Shown: one piece after another, positions 6,672 to 14,559 of the stretch
How the letters are laid out: the number at the start of each line of letters is the position of its first letter
Numbering within the stretch: the first letter of the stretch is position 1
IMG/VR virus record: IMGVR_UViG_3300044951_000896
Location: 1-24,957 of that record
Length of the DNA: 24,957 nucleotides
Reading direction: 5' to 3' (one strand)
From: a virus
Made by a program: the position numbers and the translations under genes
The notes under the pieces: model-generated
What the model was told of the DNA's origin: nothing
Databases searched by the model: none
What the model saw: the letters and a program-made list of their open reading frames with translations, nothing else

Positions 6672-8756
6672 TTAAACAGCACCAGTAGCTTGCGCCACCT
6701 CTGCAGCTGTCCTATCTTGTGCGGTCTTCGGCTTCGGTTGTTGGTCTTTAGTTTGATAAGTTTTAATAACTTCATTTGCCGCAGAAATTTTGTTATTAAA
6801 CTCGCTTTCAAGATTTTCTGTATACTTCTTTCTAGTATTAAGCTGAATTTCAAGAGCTTTAGAATAATCAGATAATTGCTTCATTGCACCTTGCATTTGT
6901 TGCATAGATTGTTTCAATTGAGCATTTTCAGTCATTTGCTGTTTCTTGATTATAACACGCAAATCAGCTTTAAAGGGCATAAAAGATTCTGGCATTAGTG
7001 TCATATACTGCTCTAAAACATCTGGAGACATATTTTGGATACCACCATTTAAGAACAATGTATTAAGGGTGTCTGCTGCCATAATTTCTGAGAATCTGGT
7101 TCCAACGCCTGCTTCAATACCAATATCAAACGCAAGATTTTCATAATCCGAACCATTAAATATCATTCTTTCTTCTTTTGTTGGTTCTGGATATTGACTT
7201 GCATCAAACTGTGGATTATTTGCATTCATATCATTAAATTGTTTGTATGCCATTTTTTGTTCTTCTACTTCAGCATTACTTCTTTCGTATGTAAACTCTT
7301 GGTTGTCATAGTAGAGTTTATAAAATTGCAAACGAATTGCTGCGCAGTCTTTTTGCGCTCTCCATTGACGTTTTTGCATATCATCAATTGGTTTTTGTGC
7401 TTGAGCTTGAATCTGAGCAATGGCTGTTCCTGACAAATCACGACTAACTAAATCGCCAGTAAAGATTTCGGAAGCGTTTCTCATTGTTCTCGTAGTTTCA
7501 ATTAAAGAACCGATAAATTCCATAACACCGCCAGAAATTGGATTTCCTTGCAAGCGTTGAATACCAAATGTATTTCCAGGAGTATAATCAACAATCATTT
7601 GACCTGGTTCGTTATTAATTACTTGACCACGCAAAGCGCCATCTTTAGTAATAATCTTTGACCAAGCTTGTTGTTGAGTGTCATAAGCAATCATTGCCAG
7701 CATAAGGTTAATAACCTTTTGGTTTGGCATTAATGATTCTGGTTCTGAACGACCATACAAACAGTTTTTTCTTGGTGTCAAAACACTTATTACGAAAGGA
7801 TATAAACTCGCTTTTGATAATCTGGATTTGTATTGTTCTTCTGACTCTTTTTCTAAATATGAATCTTGGATACCTGGAATTTGTCCATCAATATCGTATT
7901 TTTCCATATTGTCTTTTCCGTAAGCTAAACCCTTATTTGCTTCATCTTCTTTATCTTTTAGTTTAGGACCTTTTTTCATTTCATAAACAAGATATGGATT
8001 TAATGGGGTTGCATCGCAAATTTTTACATTCTTAGTTTCTTTTGTAAAATAAATTTCTCCGTCAATTCTAAAGAATCGTGTATAAACCGTAACCATTCCA
8101 CTATCAATTATTTCTGGTTGTGGGTCGTCATATTCTCCAGAGTCAATATTATCTGGTGTAATGTATTGATGAAGTTTTTTATCTTTCACCATTGCACGAA
8201 TCGTTTTAACTTCTTCACGCTTGCGAACCATCACCCATTTTTGCTTTTGAAATTGAGTTGCTTTTAATCTAGGATTAGAAACAGCAAAATCTAAAACATC
8301 AATAATTTCAGCATCCAAAGCACCTTCTTGAGTTCCTTTAGGACCAATTGCGTGTTCATTCCAATAGTAATAATAAATCGAAGTTCCAGCAACTAGTGAA
8401 TCAAGCGTTGCTTGTCTATCTAACTCTTGTTGGTCTATTTTTTTCGTCACAAACTTATCAAATTTCGTAACTTTTTCAGTGCTTTTTTCATCTAAGCTCG
8501 TTGCAAAGTTAAAAGCTACTGGAGTTCCAGTAACGTTAGAACGTTTGTTATCAACAATCATTTCAACTAAATTATAAACTGGACGTGGAATATTTTTTGT
8601 GTTTTCAGTAATTTGACCCCATTGGTCGCCTTCGAAAAACTTCCACCAAACAGGAATAGCAGCAGCTAATCCTTTTGTCTGCATATAAGATTCGTGGTCA
8701 CGCCAAAGTGTGTAATTTAAAGTTTCAAACTTGTCGTCTTTTTTAGATTTCTTCAT
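6672..8756 (-). CDS. Portal protein
   Basis: A 694-residue protein that should form the dodecameric DNA-entry ring at one capsid vertex. The N-terminal region has a portal-type start: WWKFFEGDQWG at about residue 37, then IPRPVYNLVEMIVDNKRSNV and a helical stretch. The middle contains NPRLKATQ and the SVLTPRKNCLYGRSEPESL segment, followed by a long helix-rich stem region with LIETTRTMRNASEIFTGD. The C-terminal 100 residues are Gln/Lys-rich coiled coil (MQQMQGAMKQLSDYSKAL), a common portal tail. Length is within the usual 450-730 range. It overlaps the preceding coiled-coil gene by 14 bases and precedes the scaffold gene. Confidence 0.85.
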   Translation of the reverse strand: MKKSKKDDKFETLNYTLWRDHESYMQTKGLAAAIPVWWKFFEGDQWGQITENTKNIPRPVYNLVEMIVDNKRSNVTGTPVAFNFATSLDEKSTEKVTKFDKFVTKKIDQQELDRQATLDSLVAGTSIYYYYWNEHAIGPKGTQEGALDAEIIDVLDFAVSNPRLKATQFQKQKWVMVRKREEVKTIRAMVKDKKLHQYITPDNIDSGEYDDPQPEIIDSGMVTVYTRFFRIDGEIYFTKETKNVKICDATPLNPYLVYEMKKGPKLKDKEDEANKGLAYGKDNMEKYDIDGQIPGIQDSYLEKESEEQYKSRLSKASLYPFVISVLTPRKNCLYGRSEPESLMPNQKVINLMLAMIAYDTQQQAWSKIITKDGALRGQVINNEPGQMIVDYTPGNTFGIQRLQGNPISGGVMEFIGSLIETTRTMRNASEIFTGDLVSRDLSGTAIAQIQAQAQKPIDDMQKRQWRAQKDCAAIRLQFYKLYYDNQEFTYERSNAEVEEQKMAYKQFNDMNANNPQFDASQYPEPTKEERMIFNGSDYENLAFDIGIEAGVGTRFSEIMAADTLNTLFLNGGIQNMSPDVLEQYMTLMPESFMPFKADLRVIIKKQQMTENAQLKQSMQQMQGAMKQLSDYSKALEIQLNTRKKYTENLESEFNNKISAANEVIKTYQTKDQQPKPKTAQDRTAAEVAQATGAV

Positions 8757-9018
8757 TTATTTTTGGCACCTCATCTCCCATAAGTTCATTGAGAATTTGT
8801 TTAGGAGTAACTTGTTTGTTAATTTCTTTATTAACTTCCAAATCTTGAATCCTCTTGTTTAATTCTACCACTTTTTCAGAAAGTTTGTTGATTGTTGTTA
8901 ATATTTCTGAAACTTTCATAGCATTTTCATTTACTTTTTCAATGTCAAAATTAACCTTTTTTAAAAGTGCCTCTAACTCCCTATACTGTTTAGCTTCTTT
9001 CTCTGTTAGAATTACCAC
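8743..9018 (-). CDS. Coiled-coil protein between terminase and portal
   Basis: A 91-residue protein dominated by heptad-like helices (EALLKKVNFDIEKVNENAMK, then INKLSEKVVELNKRIQDLEV) with a charged C-terminus. The start is GTG with an AAGGGG site about 10 bases upstream; it overlaps the terminase stop. I do not recognise a family. Position between large terminase and portal might suggest a packaging accessory, but that is only context. Confidence 0.65.
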   Translation of the reverse strand: MVILTEKEAKQYRELEALLKKVNFDIEKVNENAMKVSEILTTINKLSEKVVELNKRIQDLEVNKEINKQVTPKQILNELMGDEVPKINEEI

Positions 9019-10664
9019 GATATAAATTCCCCTTCTTTTCTTTCATCATCAGTAGATAATGGGTCCCAACCCCTTTTAGGTTTTGGTGAAACCATCTTGT
9101 CAACATAAGTTCTTTGTTGACTCCTTATATAATACGCTATTGCAAGTGCAATTACAAGGTCATCGTGCTTTCCTGGCAATGCTTGTTCTTTTGTTCCACG
9201 TTCATTCATTGCAAAAGTCAGCATTTCGTTTAGTGTCAAATAATCGTTAAATACATTTGTGTGGTCTCTTACAATTCTTTTTAGCTCATCAATTATAACT
9301 GGTCTAGTAAGAACTGTCATTCTAAAACCATAAGATGTCGTTACTGCTTTTGAAAAGTTATCTTCAATCTTTCTCACAAAAACGTAAGGATATTCCATCT
9401 TTTCTAATTGTTTATGGACGTATGGTGTAAAGTTCGTTTCTATGCCAATTAATCCAAAGTTATAGTATTTACCAAGACAATAAGCGGCTTCTGCGTATTT
9501 ATCTGGGTCAACCCTTTGTTTTCTAAATGCTGCAACTTGCCTGCCATTGCTATTATCTATAACTTGTAAAACGGAATAATCGCTTCCTTCTCCTGCTGGG
9601 TCTCCCCCAATGACGTATGGATGTCCAGCCTGTGGCTCTTCAAATATTTTAATACTGCCTTGTTTATAATCAACGAACGCATCGTCCAATACTGTAATTT
9701 TTTTACCATCTGAAGAATAGTTAACTTTACACTTAAAATCACCAATTCTAATTGGTTTCGGTATTTTTTCTAGTCTTTCCACTATTGCTTCAGCGTCAAA
9801 CGCACAAGCGCCAGTTGCGACAAATGCTTCTTCTGGGTAAGCAGGATATTCTTGATGAAAAATATTAATGTCGTTGTTGCAGTTGTTTCTTATACACCAT
9901 CTACGCCATTCCAATTGTTCGTTCGTAAGATTAAACTTTACTTTCAAGTCTTCTTCTTCTGGACTCAAATCAAAACCAGAATAAGGCATTTTATACTCTG
10001 GCATTTCCCACCAAGCAAAAAACAAAGGAGTATAATCATTTTGATTACTAACCGCTGCGTCCCACAAATCTTTAAATTCGTTATAACCTCTAGCGGTTGA
10101 TTCTATGATTACCATCGTATTAGGAAGGTTTGGAACAGTTTGCAACAGTGTTCCTAAAATTAGATTCTTATTGCCTTTCCATAGCGCAAATTCAGATATA
10201 TGCAGATTTTGATAAGTCGCAGATGCACCTTGTGCTTCACCACTTGCGGTCATAACTGAAAACCTTGAGTTTAATCCAGTTCCATCTTTATTATTAAATA
10301 CGAGTTCTTTAGCGTTAGATGCTCTAATTTCTGGTTTCCATTCATCTGGAAGTCGGTCATAAAACAACTTACTCATATTAAACAAGTTGTCGGTTGCCTT
10401 GTCTTCGTGTGCTATAATACCAGTTCTTATGTTCTTTTGCGTTGCAGTCAACTTAAACATAATCGCTTCTGTCATAGTCGAAAAACCCATCTGACGTGCT
10501 TTTAATATCACAATTCTGATAGGTTTTTGTTCTAAAAATAAATTCTTAACAGTGTCGTAAAACTTTAATTGCGGTGTATTAGGTGTAAGTTTACTTACTG
10601 TAGCATCTTTTTTAGTAATTTGAATAAATTCAGAGATATATCTAAGAGTATTAATTTCAGGCAT
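9012..10664 (-). CDS. terL: Terminase large subunit
   Basis: A 550-residue DNA-packaging motor with N-terminal ATPase and C-terminal nuclease. Walker A is KARQMGFST (residues 55-63), the Walker B-like strand is LHISEFALW (about 154-162, Glu158), and motif III is IIESTARG (186-193). The RNase H-like nuclease has GGDPAGEGSDYS with Asp355 and Asp362, IGIETN with Glu409, and KHDDLVIALA with Asp501/Asp502. Length and order are normal and no key residue is missing. The ATG overlaps the small-terminase stop by one base (TAATG), implying coupled translation. It pumps genome DNA into the prohead through the portal encoded just downstream. Confidence 0.93.
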   Translation of the reverse strand: MPEINTLRYISEFIQITKKDATVSKLTPNTPQLKFYDTVKNLFLEQKPIRIVILKARQMGFSTMTEAIMFKLTATQKNIRTGIIAHEDKATDNLFNMSKLFYDRLPDEWKPEIRASNAKELVFNNKDGTGLNSRFSVMTASGEAQGASATYQNLHISEFALWKGNKNLILGTLLQTVPNLPNTMVIIESTARGYNEFKDLWDAAVSNQNDYTPLFFAWWEMPEYKMPYSGFDLSPEEEDLKVKFNLTNEQLEWRRWCIRNNCNNDINIFHQEYPAYPEEAFVATGACAFDAEAIVERLEKIPKPIRIGDFKCKVNYSSDGKKITVLDDAFVDYKQGSIKIFEEPQAGHPYVIGGDPAGEGSDYSVLQVIDNSNGRQVAAFRKQRVDPDKYAEAAYCLGKYYNFGLIGIETNFTPYVHKQLEKMEYPYVFVRKIEDNFSKAVTTSYGFRMTVLTRPVIIDELKRIVRDHTNVFNDYLTLNEMLTFAMNERGTKEQALPGKHDDLVIALAIAYYIRSQQRTYVDKMVSPKPKRGWDPLSTDDERKEGEFISW

Positions 10665-11014
10665 TAAAACTTATCACCTGAGACTTTTTGAAGCATTTTT
10701 TCAAGGTCTGAGACTTTAACTTCAACTTCTTGTTTAAAGTCGCCAGTCAGTTTAGCGATTTCAATTAAACCTTTAATATCGCCTTCCTCAATAACCTTAG
10801 CAAACGCCCTTAAAACAGCCCTTTCAGCAACGGTAATTTGTCTACCGTTTTCCAATTCACTATAAGTAGCGTTAGCAATTGCTTGCGCCGCTTCTTTAAT
10901 AGCAGAAATTCTTTCTTTCTTAACTTTTTTCTTGTCGTCAGAATCTTTGCCTAAAAAGATTTTTTGTTCTTCTTCGGTCAATGTATCTAAAAATTCTTGT
11001 GCTAGTTTTTCCAT
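10664..11014 (-). CDS. terS: Terminase small subunit (probable)
   Basis: A 116-residue, helical, charged protein directly upstream of the large terminase, with a one-base overlap. The N-terminal part (EKLAQEFLDTLTEEEQ) and basic linker KKKVKKERISAIKEA lead to a central helix and a C-terminal segment LIEIAKLTGDFKQEVEVKV. That last pattern, a helix followed by a KxxVEV strand, is common in small terminases and would form the oligomer channel and TerL-contact region. I see no clear helix-turn-helix, so the DNA-recognition part is not obvious. The call rests mainly on position, size and the C-terminal pattern. Confidence 0.65.
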   Translation of the reverse strand: MEKLAQEFLDTLTEEEQKIFLGKDSDDKKKVKKERISAIKEAAQAIANATYSELENGRQITVAERAVLRAFAKVIEEGDIKGLIEIAKLTGDFKQEVEVKVSDLEKMLQKVSGDKF

Positions 11015-11016
11015 AA

Positions 11017-11415
11017 TTACTCCGTTAAGGATATTAAATCCATATCCTCTTCAAACCTTTCTATAATAGATTTTACCTCTTCTATAGGTTTACCGACCTT
11101 TTTCGCCACTTTTTCTATACTGTCCTTCTTTATTATACCATAAGAAAATATTTCAAGTTGATAATCCATATAAATCATTGCCAAGTCGTGAAGTTTATTA
11201 AAATAAGACTTTCTTATCTTTTTAATCTCTTGATACCAAGCGTTGGCGAGATTAATTCTTAATTTTAATTCATACGCTGCTTGGTCGTCAAAAGGTTTAC
11301 TATTGGCATATGCTTTAATCATATCTAACTGCGTCAATGCTGAAAGTTCATATATTTCCAGCATTTTCGCTGTGGCAAGGTGGTCTTTTTTGGGTGGGTA
11401 ATTAGTTTCCAGCAT
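11017..11415 (-). CDS. Helical protein, possible ArpU-type late regulator
   Basis: A 132-residue all-helical protein if started at the ATG at 11415, which comes one base after the RusA stop and is probably read by re-initiation, since no strong ribosome site is visible; a GTG at 11439 is an alternative. The C-terminal third contains KDSIEKVAKKVGKPIEEVKSIIERFEE, which looks like a helix-turn-helix of the sigma-region-4 or ArpU type. Such regulators often lie between RusA and terminase genes and control late transcription in Firmicutes phages. The family assignment is a guess from position and the putative HTH. Confidence 0.5.
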   Translation of the reverse strand: MLETNYPPKKDHLATAKMLEIYELSALTQLDMIKAYANSKPFDDQAAYELKLRINLANAWYQEIKKIRKSYFNKLHDLAMIYMDYQLEIFSYGIIKKDSIEKVAKKVGKPIEEVKSIIERFEEDMDLISLTE

Positions 11416-11416
11416 A

Positions 11417-11839
11417 TTAATTAAATATAACTTCGTCACTTATGAATATAATAACTTCTGGTTTAATTCCATACATCTTTCTGCAAACGTGTAATACCAC
11501 TTGCTTGTCATCTTCATACGCAACTTTATTCAAACTATCAAGTATCATTTTAACTATATTATCAGAATCTGGTTTTACGGTCGGCAAAATAGAACCATCA
11601 ATCATCGCTGCTTGAGTTTTTTGCGAAGCAGATTGAGGCATTTCAAATTTTGCAGTAATCTCTACATAAAGTGGTTTTTTACCATCAAACTTAACGTTTT
11701 TATACTTTTCCCTAAACGCTTGGATAACCCTCGCTTTATAGTCGGTGTTTTCTTTTGGCATATAACTCCAACCTTGTCTTGTAGTTCTTACGCTTTTTTT
11801 ACCAAATGGTTTTCCTTCTACCACAAAGTTAATTCTCAT
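11417..11839 (-). CDS. rusA: RusA-type Holliday junction resolvase (intact)
   Basis: A 140-residue metal-dependent endonuclease that cuts four-way DNA junctions and so clears branched replication products before packaging. The active-site block is KPDSDNIVKMILDSLN...YEDDKQV: Asp91, Asp93, Lys97 and Asp111 match the catalytic Asp70, Asp72, Lys76 and Asp91 of E. coli RusA. The N-terminal strand and basic turn (VVEGKPFGKKSVRTT) are also typical. Its ATG overlaps the stop of the upstream gene (ATGA), which is itself a RusA homologue. Length is normal for the family. Among the two copies this is the one expected to be active. Confidence 0.9.
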   Translation of the reverse strand: MRINFVVEGKPFGKKSVRTTRQGWSYMPKENTDYKARVIQAFREKYKNVKFDGKKPLYVEITAKFEMPQSASQKTQAAMIDGSILPTVKPDSDNIVKMILDSLNKVAYEDDKQVVLHVCRKMYGIKPEVIIFISDEVIFN

Positions 11840-12219
11840 TTTTTAAATTCTCCTATTCCTACTTTTAATTTATCAGTCCAACCATAGAATTTTTTTACAA
11901 CAACAGAAGCAACTTGTTTTTTGTAATGATATGCAACTGATTGTAATGAAGAGATAACAATGTCTGCAACATCTGAAACATCTGGAAATTCAAGTAATGG
12001 TGCTTTTGAATCGCATAAATCTTTTTGCGCCCATTGTTCCATACTTTTTTTTGGTGGTTCATATAACTCAACAACCACTTCAACAGGCGTATCTTCTTCT
12101 ATGCAGTAATCTTGGTGTGCATTTATAAAACTTCTCATAACTAGTTTCTCATAGATTTCTCTGTCTATTCTATGATAACCTTTTCTTGGGAATCTCCCTT
12201 TAACTTCAAACCACTTCAT
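11836..12219 (-). CDS. RusA-like paralogue with decayed active site
   Basis: A 127-residue protein that aligns without gaps to the intact RusA next to it over the catalytic block: FPDVSDVADIVISSLQSVAY (78-97) then HYKKQV, against KPDSDN...EDDKQV. Asp80 is kept, but the equivalents of the second catalytic Asp, the catalytic Lys and the last Asp are Ser82, Asp86 and Lys100. The Asp at the helix end is Ser90. A shared VAY, KQV and K(K/M)YG framework supports common ancestry. It is coupled by ATGA on both sides, to the metallophosphoesterase and to RusA. It is probably not a nuclease by itself; it might pair with RusA or bind junctions. The family call is from my own alignment of the two sequences. 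Confidence 0.7.
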   Translation of the reverse strand: MKWFEVKGRFPRKGYHRIDREIYEKLVMRSFINAHQDYCIEEDTPVEVVVELYEPPKKSMEQWAQKDLCDSKAPLLEFPDVSDVADIVISSLQSVAYHYKKQVASVVVKKFYGWTDKLKVGIGEFKK

Positions 12220-13334
12220 ACAAACAACTCTTCGCAGTATTTGTGTCCACGTTCCTCGTTGAAGACCATCATTAACATCCCTGCTTTAGATGACAAATTC
12301 TTATCAAATTCATAATCGCTATGCTTGTTGTTGAGTGATGGTGCATAGAACACTTTCATATTAAATTCAGGTCTTCCGTATAAGGTTATTTCTCTGTAAT
12401 GGTGGAAGTGTCCGAACAATGCGTATTCAAATGAGATGCCTCTTGCCATTGCAAGTTCTTGAACATAACCATTCTTTTTGCCATCAACCAAGTGTCCGTG
12501 TGATACGAACATCTTATGTTTCTTTGTTAAATCCACAACAAAATCACGACCAGTAGTAATTTTGACGTTTTTGTTATTAATCATAGCGTGTTTAACAATC
12601 TCAACAAAGATTAACATAGCATCATCTTCAACAAGTTCGTTACGACCAGTTCCAAACGCCCTCGTTTGAGTATGGTTAGAAGAAGTCACGCAATAAAAGT
12701 CGATGAACATATCTTTGGATAATTCGTTAAGCATTTGCACATATGCTTGTGCTACACGGATTGTTTGAGGAATAAGCATTGTTTTAATTGCTAATAACTG
12801 GGATGGTCTCAAGTGTGAACCTTCTACAACATCACCAAGTTCCATTAACTTAATCCGTTTAAATCCAATTTCGCTTTGTTTGGAAATGACGTGATTATAA
12901 ACAACTTTTAAAGTATCTAACATTTCATCGTGTCCGTCAAAGTGGAAGTCGCTTGTAATAAAGACATACTCATTATCTTGTTTGGCAACTTTCATTTCTT
13001 TCTTAAACTCAATTTTTTCTGATTGTTGTTCAAGAATGTTTAACGCTTCTTCAGTTAGAACGCTTGCTCTACCCTTTTCTAATGTTCCAAGTTTTCTGAG
13101 ATGGTTTTCCGTTAAACCTTGCGCCCTTGCAACATAGTCGCCAGTCATATACTTGCTTTGAAATTTTCTTGCTCTATAATATCTTTTTTTCCACGCTTGC
13201 TTAATTGTTTCTTCTTCAAAAACAAGATTAAGTTCTTCGACCGCTTTTTTCCAGTTAGGAACAGCATCGTCTTTGTCGTAATATTTAGCGACAATGTCTA
13301 TTAAGTTTTGTCTGTGGTGCAAATAATGATACAT
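12216..13334 (-). CDS. Metallophosphoesterase with N-terminal helical domain
   Basis: A 372-residue protein. The calcineurin-like phosphoesterase domain occupies about residues 120-345 and has the five metal-site motifs: SDFHFDGH (Asp129, His131), LGDVVEG (Asp168), SSNHTQ (Asn220, His221), SHGH (His279, His281) and GHFHH (His309, His311). The first 115 residues are helical and basic (IKQAWKKRYYRARKFQ) and may be a DNA-binding domain of HTH type. Such enzymes act on nucleotides or DNA ends; the phage substrate is unknown. The start at 13334 has GAGG 6 bases upstream; a TTG at 13355 is less likely. It overlaps the RusA-like gene by ATGA, placing it in the DNA-processing block. Confidence 0.85.
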   Translation of the reverse strand: MYHYLHHRQNLIDIVAKYYDKDDAVPNWKKAVEELNLVFEEETIKQAWKKRYYRARKFQSKYMTGDYVARAQGLTENHLRKLGTLEKGRASVLTEEALNILEQQSEKIEFKKEMKVAKQDNEYVFITSDFHFDGHDEMLDTLKVVYNHVISKQSEIGFKRIKLMELGDVVEGSHLRPSQLLAIKTMLIPQTIRVAQAYVQMLNELSKDMFIDFYCVTSSNHTQTRAFGTGRNELVEDDAMLIFVEIVKHAMINNKNVKITTGRDFVVDLTKKHKMFVSHGHLVDGKKNGYVQELAMARGISFEYALFGHFHHYREITLYGRPEFNMKVFYAPSLNNKHSDYEFDKNLSSKAGMLMMVFNEERGHKYCEELFV

Positions 13335-13335
13335 A

Positions 13336-13809
13336 TTAACCCTCAATCTTTCCAATTACTCTAGATATTGCTAACAATTCGTCAACGCTAATATCTTCTT
13401 TTTGATTCATAAACGCATCATAAACAACTTTTGCTTGTGAATCTTCGTTAAATTGTATGCGCACTTGACCATCTAAACCTGCTTTATAATCTTTGTAAGA
13501 TAGTCGTTTAATCATCCCTTTAATACTAATCCACTTTGATTCAGACCATTTTTTATATTCTTCTTGAGAGGCAATTTTTATGCCTTTTGTTGAAGATAAG
13601 ACAATTCTTGGTAAATCGCTGTTATTAATATTTCTAACATCAGAAGTGATTTCCAATCTCGCTGCGGAATCGTGAAAGTTAACTTCTTCAGAAACCCAGT
13701 GAGTGTAATCTTCCGTCATATTATCGTAAATAAACCTTTGTGTAATCCATCCATCTTGTTGTTTCAACAAGTTATACAACTTCCATTGTCTAGTAGTTAA
13801 ATGTCCCAT
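13336..13809 (-). CDS. Putative winged-helix protein
   Basis: A 157-residue protein. The first 80 residues read like a winged helix: RQWKLYNLLKQQDGWITQRF, a helical middle, then RIVLSSTKGIKIASQEEY with a strand-turn-strand wing. The remainder (EYKKWSESKWISIKGMIKRL and a helical C-terminus) is found in small phage proteins of unknown role. It has a GGAGG site 6 bases before the ATG and is followed one base later by the metallophosphoesterase gene. A DNA-binding function is a reasonable guess; I do not know a target. Confidence 0.6.
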   Translation of the reverse strand: MGHLTTRQWKLYNLLKQQDGWITQRFIYDNMTEDYTHWVSEEVNFHDSAARLEITSDVRNINNSDLPRIVLSSTKGIKIASQEEYKKWSESKWISIKGMIKRLSYKDYKAGLDGQVRIQFNEDSQAKVVYDAFMNQKEDISVDELLAISRVIGKIEG

Positions 13810-13818
13810 ATTTCCTCC

Positions 13819-14016
13819 TTAATACTTTACGAGTCCACTTTCCAGTGCTTTAGTTAACAATTGTCGTAGCGATTCATCACTCATTTTTTCCCATTCTTTT
13901 GGTAATGAATAGCATTCTCTGAGAGCAAAGGCAATTTCGCTTTTGCTCATTTCTTCTATTTTCTTTTCTAGTTTGTGTATGTTGTCAAACAAACCAACGT
14001 TCTTATATCTTGTCAT
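13819..14016 (-). CDS. Small helical protein, unknown function
   Basis: A 65-residue charged protein, mainly helical (NIHKLEKKIEEMSKSEIAFA). No usual ribosome site precedes the ATG, but the start overlaps the stop of an upstream 31-codon gene (ATGA), so coupled translation explains it. I do not recognise a family; the residues ECYSLPKEWEKMSDESLRQLL recall short phage proteins with a small helical bundle. Confidence 0.6.
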   Translation of the reverse strand: MTRYKNVGLFDNIHKLEKKIEEMSKSEIAFALRECYSLPKEWEKMSDESLRQLLTKALESGLVKY

Positions 14017-14108
14017 AATATAAAGAACAGATATACTATTGCTCCAATAAAAGACAAGGATAACAATGATTCCGCCAATTCGTTTTTCTTTAATAACATA
14101 TTTATCAT
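14013..14108 (-). CDS. 31-residue membrane peptide
   Basis: An open frame of 31 codons, starting MINMLLKKNELAES and ending in a hydrophobic segment LLSLSFIGAIVYLFFIL that could span the membrane once. A GGAG site lies 11 bases before the first ATG; a second ATG three codons on is an alternative. The stop overlaps the next gene's start as ATGA, the same coupling seen elsewhere in this window. Together these support a real gene. Function unknown; small phage membrane proteins include holin-like, exclusion and anti-host peptides, but nothing picks one. Confidence 0.55.
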   Translation of the reverse strand: MINMLLKKNELAESLLSLSFIGAIVYLFFIL

Positions 14109-14151
14109 TGATAATAAAACTCCAAGCGGCGGAAACAAAACACTTGATATT

Positions 14152-14559
14152 TTAAAAAGGTAAGTCATCTTCAGCAACCTCAACTTCAGCAACTACTTCC
14201 TTTGCATCTTGATAAGGAATGTCATTTCTAATTCCAGTTTGTGGTTTACTTTCTGCAAAATAAATTTTCTTGATGACAACTTTTAATAACTTCTTTTTGG
14301 TTTTACCATCCGCTTCATTGCCAATTGTATGACCAACAATATAACCTTCAATACCAAACTTTTGACTCTTGTCTTTCCAAACCTTCAAAATCGTTTCCGC
14401 TGTTTTACCAAAAGCAATACAAGGAACATATTCATATTTTGTCTTACCTTCAAAGGTGGGAATCGACATTTGGAAATTAATGTAAACTAAACCAGTTTCT
14501 TCTTTAATCGTCTTTTTTGGTGCATCTGTAATATGCCCAATCGCTGCGTAAATATTCAT
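14152..14559 (-). CDS. ssb: Single-stranded DNA-binding protein
   Basis: A 135-residue OB-fold protein that coats single-stranded DNA during replication and recombination. The N-terminal MNIYAAIGHIT and the strands VYINFQMSIP, YEYVPCIAFGKTAE and FGIEGYIVGHT follow the SSB fold. The C-terminus is acidic and ends AEDDLPF, the classic tip that recruits replication and repair partners. It lies in the replication block, next to a zinc-ribbon gene and near a second SSB-like gene without the acidic tip. Confidence 0.88.
   Translation of the reverse strand: MNIYAAIGHITDAPKKTIKEETGLVYINFQMSIPTFEGKTKYEYVPCIAFGKTAETILKVWKDKSQKFGIEGYIVGHTIGNEADGKTKKKLLKVVIKKIYFAESKPQTGIRNDIPYQDAKEVVAEVEVAEDDLPF

Noticed and set aside
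6650-6853. Second minus-strand frame overlapping the portal C-terminus
   Set aside because: It is a Lys-rich shadow of the portal coding sequence with no ribosome site.
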